This document shows positions 11,067-23,900 of a stretch of 64,000 bases of DNA, piece after piece. The notes beneath the pieces were generated by a model, which did not search any database, was not told where the DNA came from, and worked only from the letters and a program-made list of their open reading frames with translations. Source of the DNA: Sinonovacula constricta (lineage: Eukaryota; Mollusca; Bivalvia; Cardiida; Solecurtidae); assembly GCA_007844125.1 (NCBI GenBank), contig CM017572.1, positions 27,097,161 through 27,161,160 of the forward strand, written 5' to 3'. A program made the position numbers and the translations under genes. How positions within the stretch are numbered: the stretch's first letter is position 1; the number at the start of each line of letters is the position of its first letter.

Positions 11067-14000
11067 TCCCTTGACAGTTTCAGTAGGACCTCCTCCATAT
11101 GTAATTTAGCCAAGGTTACAATATCCTCACCAAGCTCCTCTATAGATGTGTACCGGGCCTTCTCGAAACTGAACATGTCCTGAATGAATCCCAGCACAAT
11201 ACCCTGAATTTGTAAAGAATAAAGCATATTTCGTTGATTTGATTAAACGAAGGTGTGATTTGATTTTTTTAAATATATATGGTTTATGTAAGATTATTAG
11301 CTAACTTCCTTTACACAGTACACACATACATTTATCATCATTTCCACATTCCACAAATCAGCAAGGGTTACAGTCCATATTGAAATCTTTTGTGTTGGCA
11401 GTATGAATGTTATAGCAACATTAGCTATGTAGGTACACAATCATACCTCATCTGCAATAATAACAGTTACTTTAAAATCCTCTGATTTCTCCAAACCTCT
11501 TATTGGCAGAAATGCCTAAACCTGTGATTTGTTCACGTAGCCAATGCCCACAAATGTTTTCATTAAGATAATGCTAACCAGTCCAATGTGTACCCACTAG
11601 ATGACCTTTAATCTAACATTCAACAACTGAGTGCATGTAATTTGGAAGTTTTAATTTCATGAACATTACCAATGTTCTGCCTATGATTTTTTTAAAATAA
11701 GGGACAAATAACAAACTATGAACAGTATGAAACATTTACAAAATCAAGAGGACAATAGAGTTACACAGACCTTTACATTACAAAAACATACAAAAGTTAC
11801 CCATTGAGTCTTGGAATATCTGCTCAATGAATCCAGTTCCTGTGACTTAATTTAACAAAACTTTGAACTGTTGAAGGTAATGAAACAGTCTGTTAAATAT
11901 ATATATAAGTTTGGGGGTGCCCATGGCATAGTGGTAGAGTCGCATATTTGTAGCTCCTCTGACTGCTAAGCCTGTGGGTTCGAGTCCCGTTCGGGGTGAA
12001 GGACTTAATGTGAAAAGGTCTTCCAGCTGACTTGCAGTGTGCAGGTGGTTCTTCCCAGACATGTGTCTGGGATCGTCCTCCATCAAAAAAGCTGGACATT
12101 GCTATAATGATCATAAATGGTCGCTGCGATGTAATTCAAAAACAAACAAAAAACAAACAAAAAAAAAACAGTGATGCTTGATGGATTACTTTTTGATACG
12201 TTATTTTGAACTGCTTTTTAATATTCCTTGTATGGATACTACATAGACAGTTGATTTGTGGTCATTAGACATGACATGTCAAATAAGTATTGTAGTCATA
12301 AAGTTTTTTTTTCACTGCAAAACTTGTTGTGTTTTAAGTAAAGATTCAAGACATACAATTTTCTTTCCTGTTACTATTTAACCTCATGGTTACTATTTAG
12401 GTACTGACTGTTTTCACTGCTAGTTTGTTTGGGTGTAAGCGGAACTAGTGATACTTTTAAAAGTAATGTAAAAAAAATCAGCTTTATTTGAGGTTTTCCA
12501 AAAAAACGTTTTTTAGCGACTGGCTAAATTAAAAGTACTACCATAAATGTACATAAATTCCATCTCACCTTGAAATAGTTACAGAGGTCCTTGAGTTTGG
12601 ACTGAGGTCCCAGGAATCCCCAGGCCAGCACTGGACTCACAACCTCTGAGATGGCATAGAAATGGGAGATGAACCCATCCGGAAACTGGATCAATAGTTA
12701 TACATTTACTTCAGTACCATTTAAAAGAATTTTCGACACAAATATATTTGGCAATTTTTTCCTAATTCAATATAAACTTCTCATCTCTCTTTTGTAAAAC
12801 GTATGATTTATATTAGCAAGAATTATGTATTTTGGTACCATATGGATAGAAATATGCATTCATTCATAGGTTCAACTCTGAACAAACAATAATTGCTCAA
12901 CTGACTTAGCTAAGCTTAACCATCTGTCCCTACTACAACTGGCTATATGTGTATAATAACTTGTTTACAAGTTAACCACCTGAAAGTCAGCCTGAGTTTA
13001 AACAGGAAATTTTGTTGTAATACAACTGACATTTTAAATAAAAAGCTCACCTTCAGCATTCTTCTCTTGGCCTTTAAAACTGACCAAACTGCTGTAGATA
13101 ATGCCTGTAAATAAAGACATCTGTAGTAGGGGGAGCATGAAGACATATCTGTAGTAGGGAGAGCATGAAGACATATCTGTAGTAGGGAGAGCATGAAGAC
13201 ATATCTGTAGTAGGGAGAGCATGAAGACATATCTGTAGTAGGGAGAGCATGAAGACATATCTGTAGTAAGGAGAGCATGAAGACATATCTGTAGTAGGGA
13301 GAGCATGAAGACATATCTGTAGTAGGGAGAGCATGAAGACATATCTGTAGTAGGGAGAGCATGAAGACATATCTGTAGTAGGGAGAGCATGCTATTACAA
13401 TCTGCAGCACATAACCTGCTTCTAGTTGACATCCTTACCTTACCATGATGATGAAAGATTGTTGGTTGGATGCAACTAAGCAAGCAACAGAACCATTTAT
13501 TTTTCAGTAAAACATACACTTTTAGGAAATAATTTCTACTTTAGAAGGAGTTCCAACTACATGTTTTTCCACTAGACCTGTCCACCAACAATACAAAATT
13601 CATGTTAATATCATAATATAAAACATTCTCCATCTATCAAAAAAGCAACAACAAACGCTTCCTTTTCAGAAACATATGTCTACCTTTAAGGGTACCTGAC
13701 ACATCCAACAAAAAAGCAAAACATTGAAAGGAAAGAGTGATGCCAAACCACGTACTGTTTCCTTGAATCCATTAGACAACCACCTGTTGTTGACCACAGC
13801 TATCACAGATGAGGGGGGACACTCTAGGTCATCAAAAGCATCCATGAGTATAAAGTCTAACACCACATCGTAAAATGTAAAGTTCTTCACCTGAAAAAAA
13901 ATGGAGACAAATGTTGTTTATGTGCCAGTAAATGATTAACATGTGGATGTATGCTGGCAAGCTACCTCTTTCCAATCTTCATTTAGAATTAAAAATGCCT

Positions 14001-17000
14001 TACATAAAAAGTACAATTATCTAATTGTCGCTCTTTGGTGATAAGGTCATTTGTAAGAATTTGGTTACAATAAAGGAAAGTGATCATTATTGAACATATA
14101 TCTAGATCTTCTTACTTCATGTTTGTTTGTTTATTGGGTTTATTGTCCTATCAACAGTATTTCAGTTACTGGAGACGTGTCCACTTGAAGTAGATATCGG
14201 TATAGTGCTGCCTTCACTGTGTATAGCATGCCGTGAACACCTGGCATGATACCACACCCAGTAACATTATTCTGACACCGAGCCAACCAGTCGTGGAACT
14301 ACCCTTATATTTGCTTGAGCGTTAGCAAGGGAGCTATTCCACTACCATTTTTAACGACTTCGGTATGTTGCGATCGGGATCGAACCTGGGGTCTCCCATA
14401 CCTGGAGCCGATGCTCTTACTACATGTATCAAGGTCAATTTTTTGACAACAATATATAGCCACAGAGAAAAGAGATTGTACAAAGCTAGTACAGTAGATT
14501 CCAGCAGACTGTGTGTTCCAATCTTTTTAGTGCTGGACAGTATGCAGACAATTGTAAGTTGAAACAGGAGCATAACTGTATGTAAATAAATATGGTACTA
14601 TGGTTACCTGCCCTATTCCAATTAGTTATGCTGATGATGCTGGACAAGTATAGAAAAATTGAGGTGACTATCTTAAAGTGTTTTCAAGAAATGGGCCTGA
14701 ACAAAACAGTTTACCACAATGACACCAATGTCATGTAACAAAACTTTACTTTTATTTGTATTTTTGGGTTTTACAGCACACCAACACCTAAAAGGTCAAA
14801 GGGAGCGATCACTTTTATTCTTTGAAAAATTGCACTTAAAGAACAAAAAAAAAGCAATATTTAAATGCTTGAAGATATAGTGTAAGTTTAATAATACTTG
14901 AACCCAAAACTTGAGTTCCTTCTCCATTATAACCAAACTTACCCCTTGTCCCTTGAGTTTATCCTCCATTAAAACCATACTAACCCCTTGTCCCTTGAGT
15001 TCCTCCTTCATTAAAACCATACTCACCCCTCGTCCCTTGAGTTTCTCCTCCATTAAAACCATACTCACCCCTCGTCCCTTGAGTTCCTTCACCATTAAAA
15101 CCATACCCACCCCCTGTCCCTTGAGTTCCTTCTCCATTAAAACCATACTCACCTCCTCATCCTTTGAGTTTCTCCTCCATTAGAACCATACTCACCCCTT
15201 GCCCCTTAAGTTCCTCCTCCATTAAAACCATACTCACACCCCACACCCCCCATCTCTTGAGTTTCTCCTCCATTAAAACCATACTCACCCCTTGTCCCTT
15301 GAGTTCCTCCTCCATTAAAACCATACTCACCCCTCGTCCCTTGAGTTCCTCCTCCATTGAAACCATACTCACCCCCTCGCCCCTTGAGTTTCTCCTCCAT
15401 TAAAACCATTCTCACCCCTTGTCCCTTGAATTCCTCCTCCATTAAAACCATACTCACCCCTCATCTCTTGAGTTTCTTCTCCATTAAAACCATACTCACC
15501 CCTCGTCCTTTGAGTTCCTCCTCCATTAAAACCATACTCACCCCTCATCTCTTGAGTTTCTCCTCCATTAAAACCATACTCACCCCTCATCTCTTGAGTT
15601 TCTCCTCCATTAAAACCATACTCACCCCTCGTCCCTTGAGTTCCTCCTCCATGGAGGGCCAGTTGTCCTGGTTGTTGACGAACTCCATCATGGAATTGTA
15701 TGCTATGAAGAAGTCTTCAGGATCCTGGTGAATAGATAGATAATGGAAATGTATCATCATACAATATAAACCAAACTCAAGGTTCAGAGTGATAAAACTG
15801 CATTTAAAGATTAATTAATAATGTATGTTTCTTGTGTAAACCTACTTGTTATGTTAAAATTGTTGGCTACTTAGAACTCCTCATGACTGATCAGGGTTAA
15901 TTAAGAAAATAAAAATCTTTCATTAATTAATCATTATTTATGTTTCAATTATTACAAACTAAGGTTTAGATAGATTTAGTGAGCAGCTGGAGGTTACAAC
16001 TTATAGTAGACAGGAAGCACATTTTTGTAATAGAACTTCCAATCCATTAATATATGAGTATTGTCATAAGATCTATGCATGCATGTATATATATATGGCA
16101 CACCTACCTTATCAGCTTGAACCATGAGGTCACCAATTACCTTCTTTCCCATGTCCGAAAAGTATGTTCTGTTTGTATCATCCGCAAAAACATGCTACAA
16201 AAAGCATAGAGAAAATGCATTTTATCAAGATTATATGTGATAGATAGATCCTGATAGATCAAGTAAATCTTATTGAAACTCTATATTGCTGATATAAATA
16301 TTAATTTTATGTGCTTCATATATATAATATTACACTATTACCCAATATTTCATGTTTGGTTCAGAAAAATAGAATGTTCTGTCATGAGCTGTCAGATATT
16401 CTGCATTAATATAGCTCTATCATCATGGTCAATTCCACAAATTGTATGTCCTTCACATTGATAATTTGACAGTTTCTGTTCATATCTTGGGCAGTTATAA
16501 AAGCAAATATGCTTGTGTTTTGAGTATGGTATTACAGGTTTAAGTGATTTTCATCATACACATTGGGACTACTCTCCAACTTTAGTATGTTTACTAGGGG
16601 AATGATTGCCCTGATTTGGTTACATGCAATCTGAAAAGAGCACGGACCTTTCAAAGAATGTCAGAAAGCTTTGTAAGTTTTATGTCATAAATAATGCCCT
16701 GCTTGTAAAGAAAGCTATAGTTTCACAAAGACAAACATTCCTACCTGCAAAGCAAGTCGAACACAGTGGAGCTTGGCCAAAAACTCGGTATCTGATAAAC
16801 ACTGAGCCATCTCTGACCTGAAAATGATCATATATAACAGAAAAAAGAAGACGTAACAGTTCTGATTTAATTAATTGTAAAAAACCAACAACTATTAAAT
16901 AAATATTTTCTAAAAATATATTGTTTAAAGTAATCTAAAGGAATGCTTGTAGGCTTTTTTCATGCAGATGGTCAATGGTACTGATGGGCTGCACTGTAAT

Positions 17001-20000
17001 GATTGTAAACAGCAGGTGAACAGTGGCATTCAGGGGCTGCGCTATACTGTTTGTAAACATCAGGTGGCTAGTGGCATTGATGAGGTGCGCTATACTGTTT
17101 GTAAACTTCAGGTGACCAGTGGCACTGATAAGGTGCGCTGTACTGTTTGTAAACATCAGGTGGCCAGTGGCACAGATGAGGTGCGCTGTACTGTTTGTAA
17201 ACATCAGGTGGTTACTGGCATTCAGGGGCTGCGCTATACTGTTTGTAAACATCAGGTGGCTAGTGGCATTGATGAGGTGCGCTATACTGTTTGTAAACAT
17301 CAGGTGACCAGTGGCACTGATAAGGTGCACTGTACTGTTTGTAAACATCAGGTGGCCAGTGGCACTGATGAGGTGCACTGTACTGTTTGTAAACATCAGG
17401 TGGCTAGTGGCATTGATGAGGTGCGCTATACTGTTTGTAAACATCAGGTGACCAGTGGCACTGATAAGGTGCACTGTACTGTTTGTAAACATCAGGTTGC
17501 TAGTGGCATTGATGAGGTGTGCTGTACTGTTTGTAAACATCAGGTGGCCAGTGGCATTGATGAGGTGCGCTGTACTGTTTGTAAACATCAGGTGGCTAGT
17601 GGCATTGACAAGGTGTGCTGTACTATTTGCAAACAGCATGTGCCTAGTGGCATTGATGGGCTGCACTGTGCTGTTTGTAAACAGCAGGTGGCCTGTTGCA
17701 TTAATAGAATCCATTGTACTGTTAGTAAAAAACAGGTGGCTAGTGGCATTGATAGGGTGGTTGAACTGTTTGTAAAGAACAGGTGGCCAATGCTATTGAT
17801 GGGATGCACTGTACTAATGGTAAAGAAAAGGTGGTCAGTGGTACTGACTGAGTGCACCATAATTTATTCTTTTCAGAAGATGGATACTGGCATTGATGAG
17901 GTGCACTGGAGAAGGTCGATGGTACGCGGTTCACTGTTCTGTATATTCATACCTATAAAAGCTTTAAAATTTATTTACTATGTTACATTAAATTCATAAA
18001 CTAACTTTTTTTACATTAACATTTTTACACAGCTTGCACACAAGTAGTATTTTGACCAATGCATAGTAAATAGACTTGCTCAAGATCTAAAGTCTGGTGT
18101 CAGAGATGTGTCTTTTAAAGGGGGCCCTCTAATTCTGAGTCCTCAGCCCTAAACACAAAACCCCAGAAGCTAATGTTTGCCACATTGTAGTAAAAATACC
18201 TGAGGGTCCGGCAGGACACAGACCCATGTTTCAACTCCATCAGGCCTGTCTCATACAACACCAGATTCTTGAACATATCCCGGTGTAGATCCAGGTCTGA
18301 CAGATCTGCCAGCTATAAACATACTCATAAATGGTTATTCAGACAATATAAGAATAACTTATGTTCAACTAAAAAACCCTTTAATAATCATAAATAATAT
18401 CATCATCACATGTAACAAACATTTTTAAAATTATCAATCTTTTTGCATGCTTATAACTGCATTCTATCTCAGTATATTTATGATTCCACAGTTTTATTCT
18501 GCTACGTTCCAACATGTCTAGTTCCTAATTTATATAATATAAAATTTAACTCCTTTTTATAAGTTTTAATTATTTATTTGTAACCATTTATAGGTGTCAT
18601 GACATGCTTTGTAACTTTTATTAAGTTCTCAATATTTCGCCACACTTACGTCAGTAGCAGAGACAAATGACTCGAGATCACTGGATGAACAACGACTCAT
18701 TGTCCGACTTCTCATGGCTTGGTCTGCCTCTGTAAAGGCGGCGATGGCGGTATCAAAAACCATTTGGTCCTCGCTGCGCTCCACCTGCTTTTCGTATGAG
18801 TCCTGCATGTGGTATGCCATCTCCAACAGATGCTCCAGGCGATGTTGTAGAGCAGCAGTCTCAGGGTCCTGAAATAAAAGAAAAGTGTTTCTTTCAATAA
18901 ACTTTAAATCTAAATCTTCTAAATTTGTTATCCATATTTATACAACTACATGTTTAGTAAACTGAGTTATTGCTTGAGAAAATGGCGGAAAGTATCTCAG
19001 ACACAAATTAGACAGCTCCTTTTGGAAGCTGGTGATATGAAACTATCTATTTTGTTAGGTTTCAGTGAGTTGTACATAGAGAAATAAAATTAATGTTTAC
19101 TACACTATATACAACATCCCCACATAATGTACACAAATAAATACACTCATTAAGTATGTATGTTTTAATTTAAATCCAATTGATGGAAATGGTCATGTCT
19201 CAAACCATTATACCTACAGGAAGGGCAGGCACAGGTGTGTCATCCAGGTATCCCAGCTTCATCACAGCATCCTCCCAATATGTTACAGCCAGCTGTAGTG
19301 TGTCCAGCCCTGTAACAACACAATCAGAATGAGGGCTAGTATTCAGACTAAATCTGTCTATTCCAAACAAAGATTAATAAAATTTAAAATAATCCAAGAT
19401 AGTGTTTAATAGAAGCCAACATAGTGTTATATAGTGTTTACTGTGTTAGTATAGTACCTGTTCCCCTTATCTTGGGCCAGCTAGTTGTGGAAGGACAATT
19501 TTACACTTAACATAAATACTATATAACATTTAATGACATAGGAATATTTCAATCTTGGAATAAAGCTGGAGTCTTGTGGATCTGGATGTGAAACTTTCTG
19601 CTAACAAAGCCATGTGTGTTTAAGGTAACTCATTTCAATTCAGTTTTAGGTCAATACTACAGTAAGCTCATATGCATTTAAAATCAATTACAAGTAACAT
19701 GTTTAAGGCACTAAAAATGGCCTGTCTGTACCGACCCCAGCTGCTTCTCATGCATGCTAGATCACAATGGGAAGGGTCGTAAGCAAGTTAGTGTGTATAC
19801 TGTGTCACACTTGATCCTTGATGCAAATGGGCTTCCTTTGATGAGGCCAGTATTAACTTAAACTCTTAATCCCCATAGATAAACCTCCCCACCACCGAGA
19901 CTAAGTCTCCAGCTGTGCCTAGCTGATTAGGCCTAGCAGAGGTGCCAAATGCCATCGACACAAATTTCCAATGCCTTTACATGAAAAGTTGAAATGGCTG

Positions 20001-20839
20001 CTGATAATTTATTAATATTACCTAGTTGACAGAGTTGCTCTGGGGCAAGGTCTGTGGTGTCTACAGCTGTAGGATGGATGATGGTGGAAGTCGTACTGGT
20101 TGAGGCTGCACCCAGTGAAGACATCGAGCCTGACAAGGACTTCTGCTTCAACAGGGATCGTATAGAAGAAGGGCTGCGACTTCGGAATGATAAATCTGCT
20201 CAGTGAAGTAAGAAATATAGTTATCATACAAAAAAAACTCATGCAATGACACACATTATGTCCGATTACATTATTACTAAATGTTAAAAATATAGTAAAT
20301 TATTCATATATATATATATTGCATGGCTTCAAAAATTTAAGAGAAACCAGTGTTCTTCAGTTATTCATTTTGCTTTTTTTCTGAAAAAAAATAATTTTCT
20401 TAACTTAAAGAAATTAAAATACTATGAATGATTCCTCTAACAGGATAGAATTTACCTTATAAGACACATGTCTGTACTTAAATTGTTTGAAGAGTTTGTC
20501 TTAATAAAAACTGTACATTTCCACAAAACGAAGTGCAATTCATGTTTTAGATTACAGTCTCAGAGTATTATACAAAATGTACAACAATGTACTAGTACCC
20601 CCATTAGGACTGTGGGGAAGAGGTATCCGCCCTGTCTTTTCTCTTTCCCTTAACATTTCTTCATACTTCCTCCTTCTCTCTCTCTGAGCACATTTTTCTT
20701 TTCGTCTTTTGAAAATTGCTGCTAATAGACCAATCAGTGCAAAGCTGGCTGTGATACCAAGGGCAGTAACTCTGGTCTTGTAGGGGAGGTTTGTGAAGGA
20801 AGATGTCAATACTGGAACTCTGCTCTTCAAGAAATCCAT
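11054..20839 (-). CDS. MIGA: Mitoguardin (MIGA1/MIGA2 family), complete, 12 coding exons
   Basis: Exons in gene order: 20599-20839, 20022-20198, 19218-19309, 18650-18868, 18200-18312, 16745-16817, 16108-16194, 15626-15724, 13756-13890, 13051-13104, 12569-12685, 11054-11203. All junctions are GT/AG and the phases fit, giving 518 residues (human MIGA2 is about 590). Mitoguardins sit in the outer mitochondrial membrane, bind phospholipids, and act in mitochondrial fusion and ER/lipid-droplet contacts. Visible landmarks: one N-terminal membrane segment at about residues 26-43 (ALGITASFALIGLLAAIF) followed by the basic KRRKEK; a long linker; an FFAT-like SFVSATD at about 237-243, the VAP-binding position in MIGA2; and the conserved C-terminal domain with DTEFLAKLHC, YDVVLDFILMDAFDDLE, PPSSV, NRWLSNGFKET, WSVLKAKRRMLK and FPDGFISHFYAISE. 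The start is the first ATG of the exon, just before the membrane segment. The last residues (RDTTS) belong to a minisatellite unit. Confidence 0.95.
11912..12165 (+). repeat. SINE family B, full-length
   Basis: It has a tRNA-like head (A box GGCATAGTGGTAGAG, B box GGTTCGAGTCCCG), then CTTCCAGCTGACTTGCAGTG, GGTGGTTCTTCCCAGACATG and TGTCTGGGATCGTCCTCCAT, then AAAGCTGGACATTGCTATAA, and an A-rich AAACAAACAAAAAAC tail. It lies in mitoguardin intron 11, antisense to the gene, and is the best-preserved family-B copy in the window. Confidence 0.9.
13116..13393 (-). repeat. 28-bp minisatellite of acceptor-like units beside mitoguardin exon 10
   Basis: About ten near-identical 28-bp units. On the gene strand the unit reads TCATGCTCTCCCTACTACAG + ATATGTCT, a pyrimidine-rich tract ending in CAG that resembles a 3' splice site. 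The array ends only about 11 bp upstream of the genuine exon-10 acceptor (TTATTTACAG, exon starts at 13104). The real acceptor is the first AG downstream of the array. Confidence 0.93.
14125..14425 (-). repeat. SINE family A, near full-length
   Basis: On the minus strand: tRNA-like head with B box GGTTCGATCCC, then AAAAATGGTAGTGGAATAGC, the ATATAAGGGTAGTTCCACGA block, GTGGTATCATGCCAGGTGTT, CACAGTGAAGGCAGCACTAT and the tail ATAAACCCAATAAACAAACA. It is inserted in mitoguardin intron 8, in the same orientation as the gene. Confidence 0.9.
14905..15660 (-). repeat. 42-bp minisatellite carrying the end of mitoguardin exon 8 and its 5' splice site
   Basis: About 18 units of 42 bp. On the gene strand a unit is 27 nt matching the end of exon 8 (ATGGAGGAGGAACTCAAGGG + ACGAGGG, coding MEEELKGRG) followed by 15 nt matching the start of intron 8 (GTGAGTATGGTTTTA). 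Most units keep a GGGGTGAGT donor-like core. One unit near 15235 has a short insertion. The unit next to the exon has an in-frame TGA, so using its donor would stop translation. Confidence 0.95.
16965..17900. repeat. 48-bp minisatellite in mitoguardin intron 5
   Basis: About 19 units of 48 bp, plus-strand unit close to CAGGTGGCTAGTGGCATTGA + TGAGGTGCGC + TATACTGTTTGTAAACAT, with larger drift at the high-coordinate end. It lies about 150 bp from exon 6 and I see no exon sequence in the unit. The open plus-strand frame (repeated TVCKHQVASG) is a by-product of a unit length divisible by 3. Confidence 0.93.
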
Positions 20840-20901
20840 GGTTGTCAGAGATGATACAAACAGATTCTGTCACTTAGTTCTCAAGTTTCATTTCTTTGGT
20901 T
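20840..20901 (-). other. Mitoguardin 5' UTR part of the first coding exon
   Basis: The sequence upstream of the start codon reads back to a good acceptor (TTTCATTATTTACAG on the minus strand), so the first coding exon probably begins at 20901 and at least one non-coding 5' exon lies at higher coordinates. I could not place that exon or the promoter. Confidence 0.55.
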
Positions 20902-23900
20902 CTGTAAATAATGAAAATAAATTTTAATTATATGTTTGGTGTATGATTAGTGACTTGCCAGGTGAAAGGTTTTTTTTGTTTGCAACTTTATTTTGTTTGA
21001 GCGTTATTTGCCTTGGAAAAAATGGAATTAGGTGTTAAAAAATATTATTCACACATACAATAACTGTTCTGCTTTTTTTTTTATTGCTTTCTGCTTTGGT
21101 CGATGAAACATTTTAATCCGATTTGGTCTACACTGAACTTCTCATTTCATCTACAGTAAAAATACCAACACATCCACAAAATTCACAGATAAATTTATAA
21201 TATAAAACTATTCATATTAACAATAAAGTATAATTTGCAACAAGTTCTTTCTAAATATGGGAGTAAACCAAATGGGATGATACCTAAGAAACAACAAATG
21301 TAGAAAGGTTGATGATCGCAGGAGTCAGCTAGACCTTGTGTATTTCACAAAGAATTGCTGGAAAACACCTAAAAACAACAGAAAATATGGGAAAACACTT
21401 TTATAATTTTGAGTAAATAGGCTTGCTTGATGTTATACTAATATTGAATTAGATGGTACAGCCCCTTGTTTATAATTTAATTAATCAGTCAAATGAACAG
21501 TGTTACAACAATACCTTTAACAACACACTTTCATCACATCACAAACAATGCAGAGTTTGCTGGTAAAAGTAGTGATTCTCCTTATTTTATTTTCAAAAAT
21601 AGACCTGCACTCAATAATGTAATTGTTTTTTTTCTAAATAGTTCTTATAAAATACTTTTTCAATTAAGAATGTACAAAAAATATGTTTGTGCATCAAAGT
21701 ACATGTACTGCTCCATAAAATAATGTAGAGTTTTTAATTCTTACCAATGAAGATAAATTTATTGGTTTTTGTTATTTACATTTAAAAAGCAGTGAACAGA
21801 CTAAAACTTGTTAAAATAGACAGTATGTTCATACAAACCACTTTTTTTCCCTTTAACAATTTAATGAAGTTTAGTTTGAACATCACTGCACAGGGTTTTC
21901 TGGATGAGGCCAGTACATGTAATCTGGGTGGTTTTAGGAGAGTGCCATGAAGCTTTATTATACAAATGCACAAAATCAACAATGAAAATGTTTTTCTAAA
22001 TATTTTCATGATAAATCATACCACTTTGTCAATTATGAATGTTATATCTACAACTATATGTTTGTGAATCAAGATTTAACAAAGTCTTGATTTCATTAAT
22101 TGACATTGAAACAAGCAGCAAATTTTAAAGGGGCATTTAAAGGAGATGGTAAATACAAAACACATTTTTTTCCACAACCAATGTCATGAAGTTTAGTTCA
22201 ACATCACAGTTACGCTTCATGTATGAAGGACATAGTATTCCCGTAAATGTAATCAGGTTGGCTTTAGAGTGTCTTGTTCCTTCATTTTACAAAGCAAATA
22301 AAAAGATTATATAGTTTTTTCTGATTAGGTTTAAGAAAAAAAAGACTTTGTCAAATGAGATATCTATAGCTGTATAATTGTTTGGCATAACATCCAACCA
22401 CAATAAGACATTGAGCAGAGTTTTCTAGTTTGTGTCAAGCCAGTCGAAAAAAAAGATTAAAGTCATTTACTTTAACCTTTTCCTCATGAAGACCCTGCTG
22501 TACCCCTAGGTGCATAGATAAGCGAGATAAGGCTCACCTGGTTCATTGACGTGATACGAGGTTAAGCAGGTCTTTAATAGGGACTGTGTTAAAAACCAAA
22601 TTTAAGTGAAAAGATGATGTACAAATAGGAAGGGGGCATCCATATCCATCCTTTGGTTTCCGGTGGCACTAAATAAAGGGGCGGTGTAATTTGACAGCTG
22701 CTATTAGGTAATTTTGATAATCAACATGCCAATTTTTTTGCTTGTTTAATATTATAGGTTAAGTATACAAGCATTTCAAAACAAAATTTACAAAGTCGAT
22801 GTCTTTCACTCTATTTTAAGTTTTGAAAAATCACCAATTTATGCATCATACAGGAGTAGCACAAAATGGCAATACATATGAATGATACTGAAGAGCCCTA
22901 AAATGGCATATGCAAGAACGAAAGCGTTAAAAATTTTATATATAATATCAATTTACTGAAGTGGTTATTTACCGAAGTGACCGTTAGCCTAAATTTCATG
23001 TTTACCAATGGACCGCAAATATAGGAGTAAATTTGCAGATTGAACATTTTCTTATTAAAAAACAACAACACAACATCATGCTAATAAAGTTTTGATTTTC
23101 TGAATATTAAAGTAAGTCATCGACACCAGTATCGTCAACATAACTGGGCTAAGCTATGTTCCAGTGACCGAATGCTATTCGATCTAAATGAAAATGTTAA
23201 AATAATAGTTAAAGTTTTGATAGCTTTGGAAATAAATAATAAAAGTTATTTGTTTTTAATAAAAAAATCCCACAAAAGTCACCTTTTGCATTTTTTTTGC
23301 TGATCTGCGGCAAACAAATGATTGAAAAAAAGAAGCGCCTGGGTGATCCGGATGGGAACCGGTCACAAAACGTACCCACAGCAAAACGTACCCAAACATT
23401 GCTATTATCACAAACATATATATGTTTGATGCTAACTTTCATTTTGTTAAATTAATAAATTCTCTGACACATAACTGAAAGCAGTTTGTCCAAGGCACAC
23501 TGGGTAATCAGCCAGCATTAGTCATGCAGACGGTTTATTGAGATTTCGGTAAAGTATGTTAATTATCGTTGTTATGAATCTTTATCATTATTAGAAATTT
23601 TAATGATATGCAGATGTAGATGATGAATATATTAAATTAACATAAGAACGCATTTTTATATTCGGATTGAAAAAGGTTATATATTATCAATAAGATCCGT
23701 TAATTCAATTTGTATTTGAAATAATTTCATGTATCATTTTTTTTCCTTCTGGTTATTACTTATTTCTAATTCAGTGCTACTAATTGTAAATGCGCACCTG
23801 TTTGGAGAGGTAATTACACTGATTGGAAGTGTGTGCCTTATTTAACTGTAATTAATGGTGAATGCATATCTGTTTGAAGAATTACGTATATAATGAGTGG

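Noticed and set aside
11912..11990. tRNA gene suggested by A and B boxes
   Set aside because: The tRNA-like head is followed by the shared family-B body and A-rich tail at this and other sites, so it is a SINE promoter rather than a functional tRNA gene. The same applies to the heads at 5752, 14425, 35792 and 46846.
16935..17999. 345-codon plus-strand frame with repeated Cys motifs resembling a zinc-binding repeat protein, and the 259-codon frame on the other strand
   Set aside because: Both strands are open only because the 48-bp unit lacks stops; the Cys spacing follows the DNA repeat and the array lies in a mitoguardin intron.
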